The position numbers were made by a program, and so were the translations under genes. Positions 8,167 to 16,946 of a stretch of DNA of 64,000 bases are shown in pieces. The stretch is from Pseudochelatococcus sp050946405 (GTDB taxonomy: Bacteria; Pseudomonadota; Alphaproteobacteria; Rhizobiales; Beijerinckiaceae), in contig NZ_JBMNUS010000001.1 in NCBI RefSeq assembly GCF_050946405.1, positions 620,001-684,000 on the forward strand. Reading direction: 5' to 3'. Under the pieces are notes generated by a model. It ran no database searches. It worked only from the letters and a program-made list of their open reading frames with translations, and was not told the origin of the DNA. Positions within the stretch are counted from its first letter, which is position 1; each line of letters starts with the position of its first letter.

Positions 8167-9389
8167 TGTCTGCGTGCGGATGTCGGCAGGATGGCGAACA
8201 GGACGGTGACCAGCGCGACATTGGTCAGCGCGACGGCAAGCAACATACCAAGCGTCGCATCCGCTCCGAACCGATCGATGAGCACCGCTCCGACGGACGG
8301 AGCGGCCGCCTGGGCGATCAGGCTCGGCATGGCGATGCGTCCCATGACGACGGCATAGCGCTCCTCCCCGAACAGGGCGAGGGGCAGCGTGCCGCGCGCG
8401 ATCGACTCGATGCCGATTCCCGCGCCGTAGAAGATCAGCGCGGCGGAGATCAGCGGAAGCCCGGCCCACAGGGCGCCGACACCGGCGGCGACGAACACCG
8501 TCGATGCGAGCTTCGTCCAGATGGGATGGTGATAGCGGCTGATGGCCATCTCGATCACGCGCGCCCCCACCTGCGCGGGACCGACCGTCGCGCCAAGCGC
8601 CACGGCGGCGGCCAGGGCGATATCCCGGGCCTGCAGGATGGTCAGCAGATGAACCGAGAGCAGCGCCGAGATCATCGAGCTGACCGTGATAGTCAGGGCG
8701 ACGAGGATGAACAGCAAACCGGACGCGCGTGCTGTCTGGACGTCGGGGGAGCCGACAGCGGCCTGCGCCTGCTCCGGTTTCGCCGGCATGGGGCGTTCGG
8801 GCTCGCGCGGCAGGGCGAAGAGGTAGAGCGGCATCAGCAGGCCAAGGTGAATGCCTGCGTAGACGAAGCAGGCGCCCCGCCAGCCAAGCTCGGACACCAG
8901 CCAGGCTGACAGCGGCCAGCACAGCGTGCTGGCGAAGCCGCCGAACAGGGTCAGCGCGGTAATCGCCGAGCGGGCCTTGAGCCCGTAAAGGCGTCCGAGC
9001 GTGGCGAAGGCGGCGTCGTAAAGCCCCGCGCCCATGCCGACGCCGACGATCAGCCACGCGGCGATATAGACGAGCAGGTTTGGCGACAGCCCGAGCCCCG
9101 CCAGACCGAGACCGAGGCAGGCCGCGCTGAACGCCAGCACCGGGCGGCCACCCAAACGCTGGATGCTGCCGCCGACGCGGGGCGATACGATGCCTGCGGT
9201 GAGAAGGCCGAGCGACAGGCCGCCGACGATCCAGGCAAGAGGCCAGCCGGTGTCGGCCGCGATGGGCGCGGCGAGCACCGCGAGCAGATAGTAGGACGAG
9301 CCCCACGCCAGTATCTGCGTCATCCCAAGGACGGGGATGACATGGCGTCGCGACGGCACGGCCACGGGAATATTCGCCCCGGCCGTCAT
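8154..9389 (-). CDS. major facilitator superfamily transporter in an ars operon (ArsK-like candidate)
   Basis: This 411-residue protein has about twelve membrane segments in two six-helix halves separated by a cytoplasmic loop (residues about 195-225, rich in Pro, Glu and Ala). VSPRVGGSIQRLGGRP matches the MFS loop 2-3 motif position. It is the third gene of arsR-flavoprotein-MFS and starts by ATGA overlap with the flavoprotein stop at 9386. MFS exporters of trivalent arsenicals (ArsK, ArsJ, ArsP-neighbour types) occur in such operons. ArsJ is less likely because no GAPDH gene accompanies it. Export of arsenite or an organoarsenical is inferred from context. Confidence 0.75.
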   Translation of the reverse strand: MTAGANIPVAVPSRRHVIPVLGMTQILAWGSSYYLLAVLAAPIAADTGWPLAWIVGGLSLGLLTAGIVSPRVGGSIQRLGGRPVLAFSAACLGLGLAGLGLSPNLLVYIAAWLIVGVGMGAGLYDAAFATLGRLYGLKARSAITALTLFGGFASTLCWPLSAWLVSELGWRGACFVYAGIHLGLLMPLYLFALPREPERPMPAKPEQAQAAVGSPDVQTARASGLLFILVALTITVSSMISALLSVHLLTILQARDIALAAAVALGATVGPAQVGARVIEMAISRYHHPIWTKLASTVFVAAGVGALWAGLPLISAALIFYGAGIGIESIARGTLPLALFGEERYAVVMGRIAMPSLIAQAAAPSVGAVLIDRFGADATLGMLLAVALTNVALVTVLFAILPTSARRHQPA

Positions 9390-10783
9390 GCTGCACAGCA
9401 ACGATCGCGGGCGCAGCAGGCCGTATCGGCACTTTCAACGATCCGGGGTGCATCATCCGTTTCCGGTCCGCCACAGCAGCTTGCTCTAGATGGTCCATCG
9501 GCGACAGGCGGTCCGTCGGCAATCTGCGTGGTGCAGACGCCGGTCTCCGGAAGCACGAGACGGACGTCGTCCGCCGCCGCAAGGTCGCCGGACAGCGCCG
9601 CTGCCACCGAGCGGGCCTGTTCGTATCCCGTCAGCAGCAGGAAGGTCGGCGCCCGCCCGTAGCTCTTGACCCCGACCGTGTAGAAGCCCTTTTCCGGATG
9701 CGACAGCTCCCGGTGGCCGTGAGGCGGCACTGAGCCGCAGGAATGCAGATTCGGATCGATGGCAGGGCCGAGCCTTCTCGCGCACTCCAGCCCCGGATCA
9801 AGTTCGAGGCGCAATTCGCGGGTGATGGCCAGGTCCGGGCGCTGGCCGGTGCAGACGACGATGCGATCGACCGGGGGAAGTGCCTGCGGCCCGTCGGCCG
9901 TCTCCCCCTCGACGAGCAGGCGTCCGGCCTCCTCGCGCACGTGCCGGATCGCGAAACCGGCAACGAGCCGGATGCGGCCGTGCTCGATCAGCCGGCGTGT
10001 ACGGGTACCGAGATCCGCGCGCGAGGGGAGTTCATCGGCCGCGCCGCCGCCGAACACGCGCGCGAGATTCGCGCCCCGCGTCGCCCAGACGATCGCCGTT
10101 TCCGGTGCCTCCCTCGACAGGCGGTCGAGATCGAGCAGGACATTGGCGGCGGAATGCCCGGCGCCGACGACCAGCGTCGTCCGGCCGGCATAAAGCGGCC
10201 GGTCGCGCCCGAGCACATCCGGAATGCCGTAAGCGATCCGTTCCGCGAACGCGGCTTCGCCTGTCGCCGCGATGCCGTCGGCGCCGAGGGGATTGGGCGA
10301 GGCCCAGGTGCCGGAAGCGTCGATGACCGCCCGCGCCAGATCGCGGCGCTCGCCCTCGGGTGTCTCGACAACGAGAACGAAGGGCCGCCCGTCGCGGCCG
10401 CGGCTGACGACCTTGTCGATGCCATGGCGGGCGATCGCGGTGACGCGGGTGCGTGTCTCGATGATAGCCGACAGCGCCGGCGTGGCCGCCAGCGGTTCGA
10501 GATAGCGGGAGACGAGTTCATGACCCGTCGGCACCATTTCCCCATCCGGCATCTGCCAGCCGTGCCGCGCGAGGAGCCGCACCGCCTCCGCATCGACGCA
10601 ATATCGCCACGGCGTGAACAGGCGGACATGCCCCCAGTCGCGGATATTCTCGCCGACGATTGAACCGGCCTCGTAGACCTTCACCGGCATTCCCCGGCCG
10701 ACGAGATGAGCGGCCGCCGCAAGCCCGATGGGACCGGCGCCGACAACCGCGATCGGCAATGCAGAAGGAAAAGGCGCAGACAT
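9386..10783 (-). CDS. arsenic-operon FAD/NAD(P) oxidoreductase with a Cys-Cys-rich tail
   Basis: This 465-residue flavoprotein has FAD binding at AVVGAGPIGLAAAAHLVGRG (about residues 12-31) and a second nucleotide motif TTLVVGAGHSAANVLLDL in the middle, as in flavin-containing monooxygenases and thioredoxin-reductase-like enzymes. The C-terminal 35 residues are unlike the rest: they contain three Cys-Cys pairs (436-437, 456-457, 462-463) in an acidic, flexible context, suggesting metalloid binding or dithiol redox. It is preceded by arsR copy 2 (48 bp) and followed, with an ATGA overlap, by the MFS gene. The substrate is unknown; oxidation or reduction of an arsenical or thiol is a reasonable guess from context. 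Confidence 0.78.
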   Translation of the reverse strand: MSAPFPSALPIAVVGAGPIGLAAAAHLVGRGMPVKVYEAGSIVGENIRDWGHVRLFTPWRYCVDAEAVRLLARHGWQMPDGEMVPTGHELVSRYLEPLAATPALSAIIETRTRVTAIARHGIDKVVSRGRDGRPFVLVVETPEGERRDLARAVIDASGTWASPNPLGADGIAATGEAAFAERIAYGIPDVLGRDRPLYAGRTTLVVGAGHSAANVLLDLDRLSREAPETAIVWATRGANLARVFGGGAADELPSRADLGTRTRRLIEHGRIRLVAGFAIRHVREEAGRLLVEGETADGPQALPPVDRIVVCTGQRPDLAITRELRLELDPGLECARRLGPAIDPNLHSCGSVPPHGHRELSHPEKGFYTVGVKSYGRAPTFLLLTGYEQARSVAAALSGDLAAADDVRLVLPETGVCTTQIADGPPVADGPSRASCCGGPETDDAPRIVESADTACCARDRCCAA

Positions 10784-10831
10784 ATTTTATCCTTCCGGGA
10801 TTATGGAAATAGTTGGCGAAGAAAAAACGCC

Positions 10832-11155
10832 TCAGGCGAGCGCGGCGGCCTTTTCTCGTGGAGCGCAGCGGGCGTCGATGCAGCATTCGTCGACCAGAAA
10901 GCCGACGAGGCCGTGCATGGCCGGATAGTTCGCGCGGCAGATCAGCGTCGTTGCCTGCCTTTCCTGGGTGACGAGCCCCGTCGAGATCAGGCGGTGCAGG
11001 TGGTGGGACAATGTCGACGCGGCAATCCCGATCCGCTCCTGCAGGCTGCCGACGGGAAGACCGTCGTCGCCCGCGCGCACCAGCGTCCGGTAGACGCGCA
11101 GGCGCGTGACGTTCCCGAGGGCCTCAAGCTGTTTTGCCGCTGTTTCGATGCTCAT
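10832..11155 (-). CDS. arsR: ArsR-family repressor (copy 2)
   Basis: This is a 107-residue ArsR-type winged HTH protein. The dimer/HTH core is KQLEALGNVTRLRVYRTL with recognition segment AASTLSHHLHRLISTGLV. The C-terminal helix has the thiol site DECCIDARC, aligned with the CC-containing helix of copies 1 and 3. It begins 40 bp downstream (on its own strand) of a 10-bp inverted repeat and heads the flavoprotein-MFS operon. Autoregulation by As(III) is inferred. Confidence 0.9.
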   Translation of the reverse strand: MSIETAAKQLEALGNVTRLRVYRTLVRAGDDGLPVGSLQERIGIAASTLSHHLHRLISTGLVTQERQATTLICRANYPAMHGLVGFLVDECCIDARCAPREKAAALA

Positions 11156-11194
11156 GGAAATAGCGGTAACCTCCGCTCGTTCATCGAGTCAAGT

Positions 11195-11220
11195 CATATT
11201 TCGAGCTTCTTCGAAATATG
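11195..11220. promoter_or_regulatory. ArsR operator candidate for arsR copy 2
   Basis: CATATTTCGA (11195-11204) and TCGAAATATG (11211-11220) are exact reverse complements around a six-base spacer, 40 bp upstream of the arsR copy 2 start. The TCGAAATA half-site recurs at 11726-11745 and, singly, upstream of the arsR-arsC fusion. Confidence 0.6.
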
Positions 11221-11274
11221 GGCCCGAACGGCGCGATCGGGGGCGTTCTTCGGCCCCGCTGTCCGGTCCGGATG

Positions 11275-11643
11275 TCAGTGCTGCGTTTCCGGTCGCGCAC
11301 ACGACGACGCTGGATCGAGCATGGCTGCCACTTCGCCACAAAGACCGGGCTGTCCCTTGCAGCAATCCTGCACGAGATAGAGGACCAGCGCCTTCATGGC
11401 ATCGAGCCGGGCGCTGTAGACGATCGAGCGGCCGGAGCGCTGCGATGCGATCAGTCCCGCGCGCTCGAGGATGGCGAGGTGCGTCGACATGGTGTTGGAC
11501 GGAACGCCGACAATCCGCGCGACGTCGCCAGCCGGTAAACCATCCGGTCCTTCGGCGACCAGCAGCCGGAACGCCTCGAGCCGGGTTTCCTGGGCGAGCG
11601 CCGCCAGCATGGCAAGTGACTGGTCCGTCGTGATTTCGGTCAT
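11275..11643 (-). CDS. arsR: ArsR-family repressor (copy 3)
   Basis: This 122-residue ArsR protein starts at ATG 11643. The winged HTH comprises MLAALAQETRLEAFRLL and the recognition segment SNTMSTHLAILERAGL. The thiol site is in the C-terminal helix (VQDCCKGQPGLC), with one more Cys near the end. It is divergent from the arsenate reductase gene at 11809, and a perfect 9+9 inverted repeat lies between them, so one operator probably controls both. It is closer in helix content to copy 1 and to the fusion protein's HTH than to copy 2. Confidence 0.92.
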   Translation of the reverse strand: MTEITTDQSLAMLAALAQETRLEAFRLLVAEGPDGLPAGDVARIVGVPSNTMSTHLAILERAGLIASQRSGRSIVYSARLDAMKALVLYLVQDCCKGQPGLCGEVAAMLDPASSCARPETQH

Positions 11644-11725
11644 CGTGCAATCCGTTCGGTGGGCATCGAGCAAATATCTATCTATCGCGAATAACGGAAG
11701 TTGATGAACGGCGCAAGAAAAATAT

Positions 11726-11745
11726 CGATATTTCTCGAAATATCG
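11726..11745. promoter_or_regulatory. divergent ArsR operator (arsR copy 3 / arsC)
   Basis: CGATATTTC (11726-11734), spacer TC, GAAATATCG (11737-11745): a perfect 20-bp dyad. The overlapping palindrome AAATATCGATATTT begins at 11720. It lies about 80 bp from the arsR copy 3 start and 64 bp from the arsC start at 11809, suitable for simultaneous repression of both. Confidence 0.65.
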
Positions 11746-11808
11746 TTGCATGTGACATTTCGATGGTTGTAGAAATGAGGGCAACGAACAACAGGAGGAG
11801 CCACTTCC

Positions 11809-12387
11809 ATGCCGTCCCAGCCGTTCCGCACCCTCTTCCTCTGCCGAGAGAACGCCTGCCGTTCCATTATGGCCGAAGCGATCCTCCGCGACATGGACGA
11901 TCGGTTCGAGGTATTCTCCGCCGGTAGCCATCCTGCGGCCGCAATCGATCCGGACACACGCTTGCTCCTCGGTTCGCTTGGACACGACACGACGCCGCTT
12001 CGGACAAAGAGTTGGGCAAGTTTTGCAACGTCCACCGCACCTGCACTCGATTTCGTTTTCACGGTTTGCGATCGTACAATGGGCGAGATTTGTCCGAGTT
12101 GGCCCGGAGATCCCATCACCACCCATTGGAGTATCCCTGACCCGACGCTCGCTCAAGGCAACACCGCCGAGCGGGCGTTGGCGCGGTGTGAAGTCTATCA
12201 GATGCTTGCCCAGCGCATTTCTATTTTCACGAGCTTTCCGCTTGAGACTCTGGATCGTCTTGCGCTGACAAACAGGATCGCCGCGCTTGGTCGACTTCGC
12301 TCCATCTCCCATGAAAGTGCGGGACGTCAAGACTATAGTCCAGTTTATAACTCCCAAGCGACCATATCAGACCGCCATAATGGATGA
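11809..12387 (+). CDS. arsC: arsenate reductase, LMW-phosphatase type (second copy)
   Basis: This 192-residue LMWP-fold reductase has a P-loop CX5R of C12-RENAC-R18 and resolving cysteines C87 and C95 (FTVCDRTMGEIC). It has an additional cysteine, C17, inside the P-loop that the other copies lack. The C-terminal 25 residues after GRLRSISHESAG are polar and look like an unstructured extension. AGGAGG-like purines precede the ATG. It is transcribed away from arsR copy 3 under a shared dyad and is followed after about 210 bp by the pst genes. Confidence 0.9.
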   Translation: MPSQPFRTLFLCRENACRSIMAEAILRDMDDRFEVFSAGSHPAAAIDPDTRLLLGSLGHDTTPLRTKSWASFATSTAPALDFVFTVCDRTMGEICPSWPGDPITTHWSIPDPTLAQGNTAERALARCEVYQMLAQRISIFTSFPLETLDRLALTNRIAALGRLRSISHESAGRQDYSPVYNSQATISDRHNG

Positions 12388-12598
12388 AATTCTTCTATAT
12401 ATCCAAGTAAAACGATATTTATATTATTATAATATTATGTATTGTGTATATAATAAATATTTATTATTAGAATGCGTCAGTTCGTGTTCTGCAACAGAGC
12501 AAGAGGTTATCATGATCAGCGGAAATAAACTTTTCCATCTCGTTCAAACAAGGCGCACGCCTGTCACCGTTGCCCGATCCTGCTTTGGAGAATGGTTC

Positions 12599-13621
12599 AT
12601 GGAGAGCTTTAGCCCGAAGAACGCGCTTTATGCGGCAACGCTTGCAGCGGCCTTCTGTCTTGCCGGACAGGCGAGAGCCGTTGAACTCAATGGAGCCGGA
12701 TCATCATTCCATTCCAATCTCTACAAAGAGTGGATGGCCGAGTTCAACCGGGCCAACCCGGACATCACCGTCACCTACAAGAGCGTTGGCAGTGGTGAGG
12801 GCATTCGGCGCTTCACGCAGGGGAGCGTTGCTTTCGGCTCGACCGAGCGCCCGATGACCGATGCAGAAATCGCGAACGTGCCGGAGAACGTGTTGCATGT
12901 GCCGACCACCGCGGGGATGGTCGTTCTGGCCTATAACATCCCGGGCTTCTCGGGGGATCTGCGGCTAAGCCGCCAAGCCCTCGTCGGCATCATGAGCGGC
13001 AGGATCAAGACGTGGGACGATCCGCTGATTCGTGCCGCCAATCCGGGCGTCGACATTCCGAAGCGCAATATCGCTGTCGTTGCCCGGCGAGACGCGAGCG
13101 GCACGACCTTCTCTTTCACCACCCATCTCGCTGCGGTGAGCGACGCCTGGAAGGAGGTCGGCACCACCGTCGCCTGGCCGAACAACGCGATGATCGTTTC
13201 AGGCAATGAAGGTGTCGCAGGCCGGATCGCGATCGCGGAATACTCCATCGGATATGTCGAGTATTCCTTCGCCGCACAGTTGAACCTGCGGTCTGCGCTG
13301 ATCGAGAACAGGGCCGGGCAGTACGTTCGTGCGGACGGCGCTTCAGGCTCGGCAGCGCTTGCCTCTGCGCTTGATGGCATGCCGGAGGATGGACGTCAGA
13401 TCATACCCGACCCCGTGGGCGATACGGTCTATCCCATCGTTTCCTATAGCTGGACCTTGTTGCGCAAGGCCAACAAGGATCCGCAGGTCGCCGATGGACT
13501 GAAGCGGTTCGTCGGCTGGGGACTGGTAGAGGGCCAGACTTTCGCCGAAGGACTCGGCTACATCCCGTTGCCCGCGCCCGTCGTGAACCGTGCGCAGGCG
13601 ATCCTTGCGGGGTTGCACTGA
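12599..13621 (+). CDS. pstS: phosphate ABC transporter periplasmic binding protein (first PstS)
   Basis: This 340-residue periplasmic protein has a Sec signal peptide ending near GQARA-VELNG. The mature part has the PstS phosphate-loop signatures NGAGSSFHSNLYKEW, SVGSGEGIRRF and RRDASGTTFSF. ATG 12599 is chosen because GGAG lies eight bases upstream and the signal peptide starts there; an in-frame ATG at 12511 would give an unlikely long pre-sequence. It resembles the classical PstS group, unlike the next gene. In this arsenic island it may help take up phosphate when arsenate competes. Two hairpins follow it before pstS number two. Confidence 0.9.
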   Translation: MESFSPKNALYAATLAAAFCLAGQARAVELNGAGSSFHSNLYKEWMAEFNRANPDITVTYKSVGSGEGIRRFTQGSVAFGSTERPMTDAEIANVPENVLHVPTTAGMVVLAYNIPGFSGDLRLSRQALVGIMSGRIKTWDDPLIRAANPGVDIPKRNIAVVARRDASGTTFSFTTHLAAVSDAWKEVGTTVAWPNNAMIVSGNEGVAGRIAIAEYSIGYVEYSFAAQLNLRSALIENRAGQYVRADGASGSAALASALDGMPEDGRQIIPDPVGDTVYPIVSYSWTLLRKANKDPQVADGLKRFVGWGLVEGQTFAEGLGYIPLPAPVVNRAQAILAGLH

Positions 13622-13642
13622 CGGAGGGCGATTGCAGAGGGG

Positions 13643-13704
13643 CGATCGCGGGTTTCCCGCGATCGGGAAAGTGGCTGCGCCATCCGACGAAACGTCATCG
13701 GATG
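13643..13704 (+). terminator. tandem hairpins between the two pstS genes (attenuator or stabiliser)
   Basis: CGATCGCGG (13643-13651) pairs with CCGCGATCG (13657-13665), and CATCCGA (13681-13687) pairs with TCGGATG (13698-13704). Neither is followed by a T-run, so they may protect the pstS1 mRNA 3' end or lower read-through rather than terminate outright. Confidence 0.4.
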
Positions 13705-13860
13705 GCGCTCGGGGGCGCGATCGAAAACGCAACGCCTCACCAAACCAGCCCTGTCGGATGCGGGTAATAAAAATGTAACTGCCAGATTATATGTGTATTT
13801 CACATAGATAATTGCCATTCAATATATATCAATACATCCAGATACTATGATATTACTTAT

Positions 13861-13878
13861 TTGACACACAATTGTCAT
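13861..13878 (+). promoter_or_regulatory. candidate Pho box upstream of the second pstS
   Basis: TTGACAC (13861-13867), ACAA, TTGTCAT (13872-13878) has the 7-4-7 direct-repeat layout of a PhoB box, with one mismatch between the repeats. It is 69 bp upstream of the start at 13947 in an AT-rich stretch. No equally good match was found before the first pstS. Confidence 0.4.
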
Positions 13879-13946
13879 CTGTGATTACTATGTGAAGCAT
13901 AGGCGCTGTCGGTGCCGCCCCTTCCCATGTTCATAAGAGAGTCGCC

Positions 13947-14984
13947 ATGACCAGCAGAACCCACCCCATCGCTCCCGCGTCGAAGTCGCTCATCAAGGCG
14001 GCAACGGCCGCGTTCATGCTTGGCTGCCTGCTTACGCCTTCCTTCGCCCAGCAGGCGCCGACCGTCCTGATCGATGGATCGAGCACGGTTTTCCCGATCT
14101 CCGAAGCCATGGCGGAGGAGTTTCAGAACAAGCAGTCAGGCAAGATCCTAGCTACCGTCGGCTCGTCCGGCACAGGCGGCGGGTTCAAGAAATTCTGTCG
14201 CGGCGAAACCGACATCACCGGCGCATCGCGTCCGATCCGCTCCGAGGAAATCGCGCTTTGCAAGGAAAGCGGCATCGAATTTATCGAGCTGCCGGTGGCC
14301 GTCGATGCTCTGGCAACCATCATTAATCCGGGCAACGATTGGGCTACCTGCCTTTCCGTTGCCGAGTTGAAGAAAATCTGGGAACCGGAGGCACAGGGCA
14401 AGGTCCAGAACTGGAATCTGGTCCGCGAAGGCTTCCCGAGCGGTCGTCTGGCCCTGTTCGGCGCCGGCACTGATTCCGGCACATACGACTATTACACGCT
14501 GGCTATCAACGGTAAGGAACACTCCAGCCGCGGCGACTACACGGCGACGGAAGACGACAACATCACCATCCAGGGGGTGATCGGCGACAAGAATGCCCTC
14601 GGCTTCCTCGGTCTGGCATACCTCACCGAGAACGCCGGCAAGGTGAAGGCCGTCGCGATCAGGCAGGCGGACGGCTCCTGCGTGGAACCCTCGATCGCGA
14701 CAGCCACCGACGGCACCTATCAGCCGCTGACCCGCCCGCTCTTCTATTACGTGTCCAAGCAGGCGGCGGACGCGAAGGAACATGTTCGTGAGTTCGTGGC
14801 GTTCCTGTTCGATGCCGATAATCAGAAGGAACTCGTCAGCGAGGTTGGCTACGTGGCGCTGCCCGCCGAGGCTGCGACCCTCGCTCTCATGAAGTTCGAG
14901 AGCCGCAAGACAGGCTCCCATTTCGAGGGCGGCTCCAAGATCGGCGTGACTGTGACCGATCTGGTTCAGGACGCAGCCAACTGA
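13947..14984 (+). CDS. pstS: phosphate ABC transporter periplasmic binding protein (second, SphX-like PstS)
   Basis: This is a 345-residue exported PstS-family protein. Its signal peptide ends near SFA-QQAPT. The ligand-loop motifs are DGSSTVFPISEAMAEEF, GSSGTGGGFKKFCRGE and GAGTDSGTYDYYT. It is clearly of a different subgroup from the protein at 12599: different length, different loops, and Cys residues at FCRGE and ALCKE. It is 66 bp ahead of pstC and probably supplies the same permease. The paired binding proteins could differ in affinity or in phosphate/arsenate selectivity; this is inference. Confidence 0.92.
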   Translation: MTSRTHPIAPASKSLIKAATAAFMLGCLLTPSFAQQAPTVLIDGSSTVFPISEAMAEEFQNKQSGKILATVGSSGTGGGFKKFCRGETDITGASRPIRSEEIALCKESGIEFIELPVAVDALATIINPGNDWATCLSVAELKKIWEPEAQGKVQNWNLVREGFPSGRLALFGAGTDSGTYDYYTLAINGKEHSSRGDYTATEDDNITIQGVIGDKNALGFLGLAYLTENAGKVKAVAIRQADGSCVEPSIATATDGTYQPLTRPLFYYVSKQAADAKEHVREFVAFLFDADNQKELVSEVGYVALPAEAATLALMKFESRKTGSHFEGGSKIGVTVTDLVQDAAN

Positions 14985-15050
14985 CGCGATGACCAGCCCC
15001 GATGGCTGAGGTCAAGCGCCTCGGCCATCATCACTACCGGAGATGCGCCA

Positions 15051-15974
15051 ATGAGTTCGTCGGCTGACGCCTTCCGGCCTTCCGAGGCCTTCCTTCGCCG
15101 ACGCCGGTTGATCGATCTCGGCATGCGCGCCGTGCTCTTTCTGTCGGCGGCGCTTTCCGTGTTCGTGACTGCCGCGATCGTTTATGTCCTCGTCAGCGAG
15201 TCGTGGGGCTTTTTTACCGAAGTATCGCTATGGACATTCCTCACTGATACTCAGTGGACCCCCGTTTTCGCGCAACCCCGCTATGGCATCCTGCCGCTGC
15301 TGACCGCGACGCTTTGGGCTGCGGGTATAGCGATCGCCATCGCGATCCCGTTCGGAACCGTTCTCGCTGTCTATCTCAGCGAATATGCTCCGGCCGCCGT
15401 GCGCGAAACCGTTAAGCCGATGCTCGAACTGTTCGGCGCCATACCGACGGTCGTCTATGGATATTTCGCCCTGCTGTTCCTGACGCCGCTGTTTCAGACC
15501 TTCATTCCGGGCTTGACCGGGTTCAACCTGCTGGTTCCGGGGATCGTGCTCGGCATCATGATCCTGCCCTACATCGTCTCGATCAGCGAGGATGCAATGC
15601 GTGCCGTTCCCGCGTCGCTGCGCGAGGGCGCATTCGCGCTCGGCATGACGCGCCTTCAGACCACCTTCAAGGTGATCATCCCGGGCGCGTTCTCCGGCAT
15701 CACCGCGGCATATCTGCTCGGCATGTCCCGCGCGGTAGGGGAGACCATGGTGCTTGCCATTGCGGCCGGGCAGAACCCGAACCTGACTGCTGATCCACGT
15801 GAGGGGGCGGCGACCATCACATCCTACATCGTGCAGATGAGCCTCGGCGATCTGCCGCACGGTTCACTGGCGTACCAGACCATCTTTGCCGCCGGCCTTG
15901 CGTTGTTCCTGCTGACGCTCTTCTTCAATATCGTCGGTTTCTTCCTGCGCCGACGCTTCCGGGAAGCGTACTGA
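15051..15974 (+). CDS. pstC: phosphate ABC transporter permease PstC
   Basis: This is a 307-residue inner-membrane permease with six membrane segments. The long second periplasmic region follows the first helix (SESWGFFTEVSLWTFL). The EAA-type cytoplasmic loop that contacts the ATPase is REGAFALGMTRLQTTFKVIIPG. Phosphate translocation occurs with PstA and PstB. The stop and the pstA start overlap by one base (TGATG), so expression is coupled. Confidence 0.94.
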   Translation: MSSSADAFRPSEAFLRRRRLIDLGMRAVLFLSAALSVFVTAAIVYVLVSESWGFFTEVSLWTFLTDTQWTPVFAQPRYGILPLLTATLWAAGIAIAIAIPFGTVLAVYLSEYAPAAVRETVKPMLELFGAIPTVVYGYFALLFLTPLFQTFIPGLTGFNLLVPGIVLGIMILPYIVSISEDAMRAVPASLREGAFALGMTRLQTTFKVIIPGAFSGITAAYLLGMSRAVGETMVLAIAAGQNPNLTADPREGAATITSYIVQMSLGDLPHGSLAYQTIFAAGLALFLLTLFFNIVGFFLRRRFREAY

Positions 15975-16924
15975 TGACCTCCGAAATTCTCACACGGGCC
16001 ACCACGGCCTCATCCGAGCAGGACGAAATCGTTCTGGTAGGCAGGGCACGCCGAAGGGATGCCATCTTCGCCGGCCTCGGTCTTTTCATTCTCTTCGTGG
16101 CCATGGCGTTCCTGCTGGCGTTGATCGCCGATCTATTCGTGGATGGCTTTTCCAGAATAGACATGGCTTTCCTGACCGATTTTCCTTCCCGGCGCCCCGA
16201 ACGATCCGGCATCCTTTCCGCATGGGTCGGCACATGCCTCGTCATGTTCGTCACTGCCATGCTCGCCATCCCGCTCGGTATCGCCGCCGGTCTCTACCTC
16301 GAGGAATATGCGCCGAAAAACTGGTTGACCGACATCATCGAGATCAACGTCACCAACCTCGCCGGCGTTCCTTCGATCATTTACGGTCTGCTGGCGCTCG
16401 GCTTCTTCGTCTACCTGGCCGGGCTTGGCCGGTCGGTCATGGTTGCCGGCATGGTGCTTGCCCTTCTCATCCTGCCGATCGTCATCGTCGCAACGCGCGA
16501 AGCCGTCCGCAGCATTCCGCAAATGATTCGGGAAGGGGCTTACGGGATCGGGGCGGACAAGTGGCAGACCATGTGGCACTACATCCTGCCGGCAGCCCGG
16601 CCCGGTATCCTGACCGGAGCGATAGTCGGCCTGTCGCGTGCGATCGGCGAAACGGCGCCGATCATCACCATCGGCGCGCTGACCTTCATTGCCTTTCTGC
16701 CGCCGGCGCCGGTTCAGCCAGATTTTCCCTTCGTCAACTTTGACTGGTTGCACGCGCCCTTCACCGTGATGCCGATCCAGATGTTCAACTGGATCTCGCG
16801 CCCGCAGGCTGCCTTCCACGTCAACGCCGCCGCCACGGGTGTCGTACTCCTCATCATGACTCTTGGCATGAATGCCATTGCGATCTGGATCCGCTTCAGG
16901 CTGCGTCGCCGGATTGGCCTCTGA
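15974..16924 (+). CDS. pstA: phosphate ABC transporter permease PstA
   Basis: This 316-residue permease partner of PstC has a cytoplasmic N-terminus of about 35 residues followed by six helices. The EAA loop is REGAYGIGADKWQTMWHYILPAARPG. The region AGVPSIIYGLLALGFF is typical of PstA. It overlaps pstC by one base and is followed by pstB after 22 bp. Confidence 0.94.
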   Translation: MTSEILTRATTASSEQDEIVLVGRARRRDAIFAGLGLFILFVAMAFLLALIADLFVDGFSRIDMAFLTDFPSRRPERSGILSAWVGTCLVMFVTAMLAIPLGIAAGLYLEEYAPKNWLTDIIEINVTNLAGVPSIIYGLLALGFFVYLAGLGRSVMVAGMVLALLILPIVIVATREAVRSIPQMIREGAYGIGADKWQTMWHYILPAARPGILTGAIVGLSRAIGETAPIITIGALTFIAFLPPAPVQPDFPFVNFDWLHAPFTVMPIQMFNWISRPQAAFHVNAAATGVVLLIMTLGMNAIAIWIRFRLRRRIGL

Positions 16925-16946
16925 ACCAAGGACAGGACTTGAACAT

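Noticed and set aside
7234..9582. 782-codon minus-strand frame over arsO and the MFS gene
   Set aside because: Arg/Pro-rich composition with no motif; it is the shadow of two clear genes.
12388..12598. Possible Pho box before the first pstS
   Set aside because: The stretch is AT-rich but no 7-4-7 repeat with acceptable match was found.
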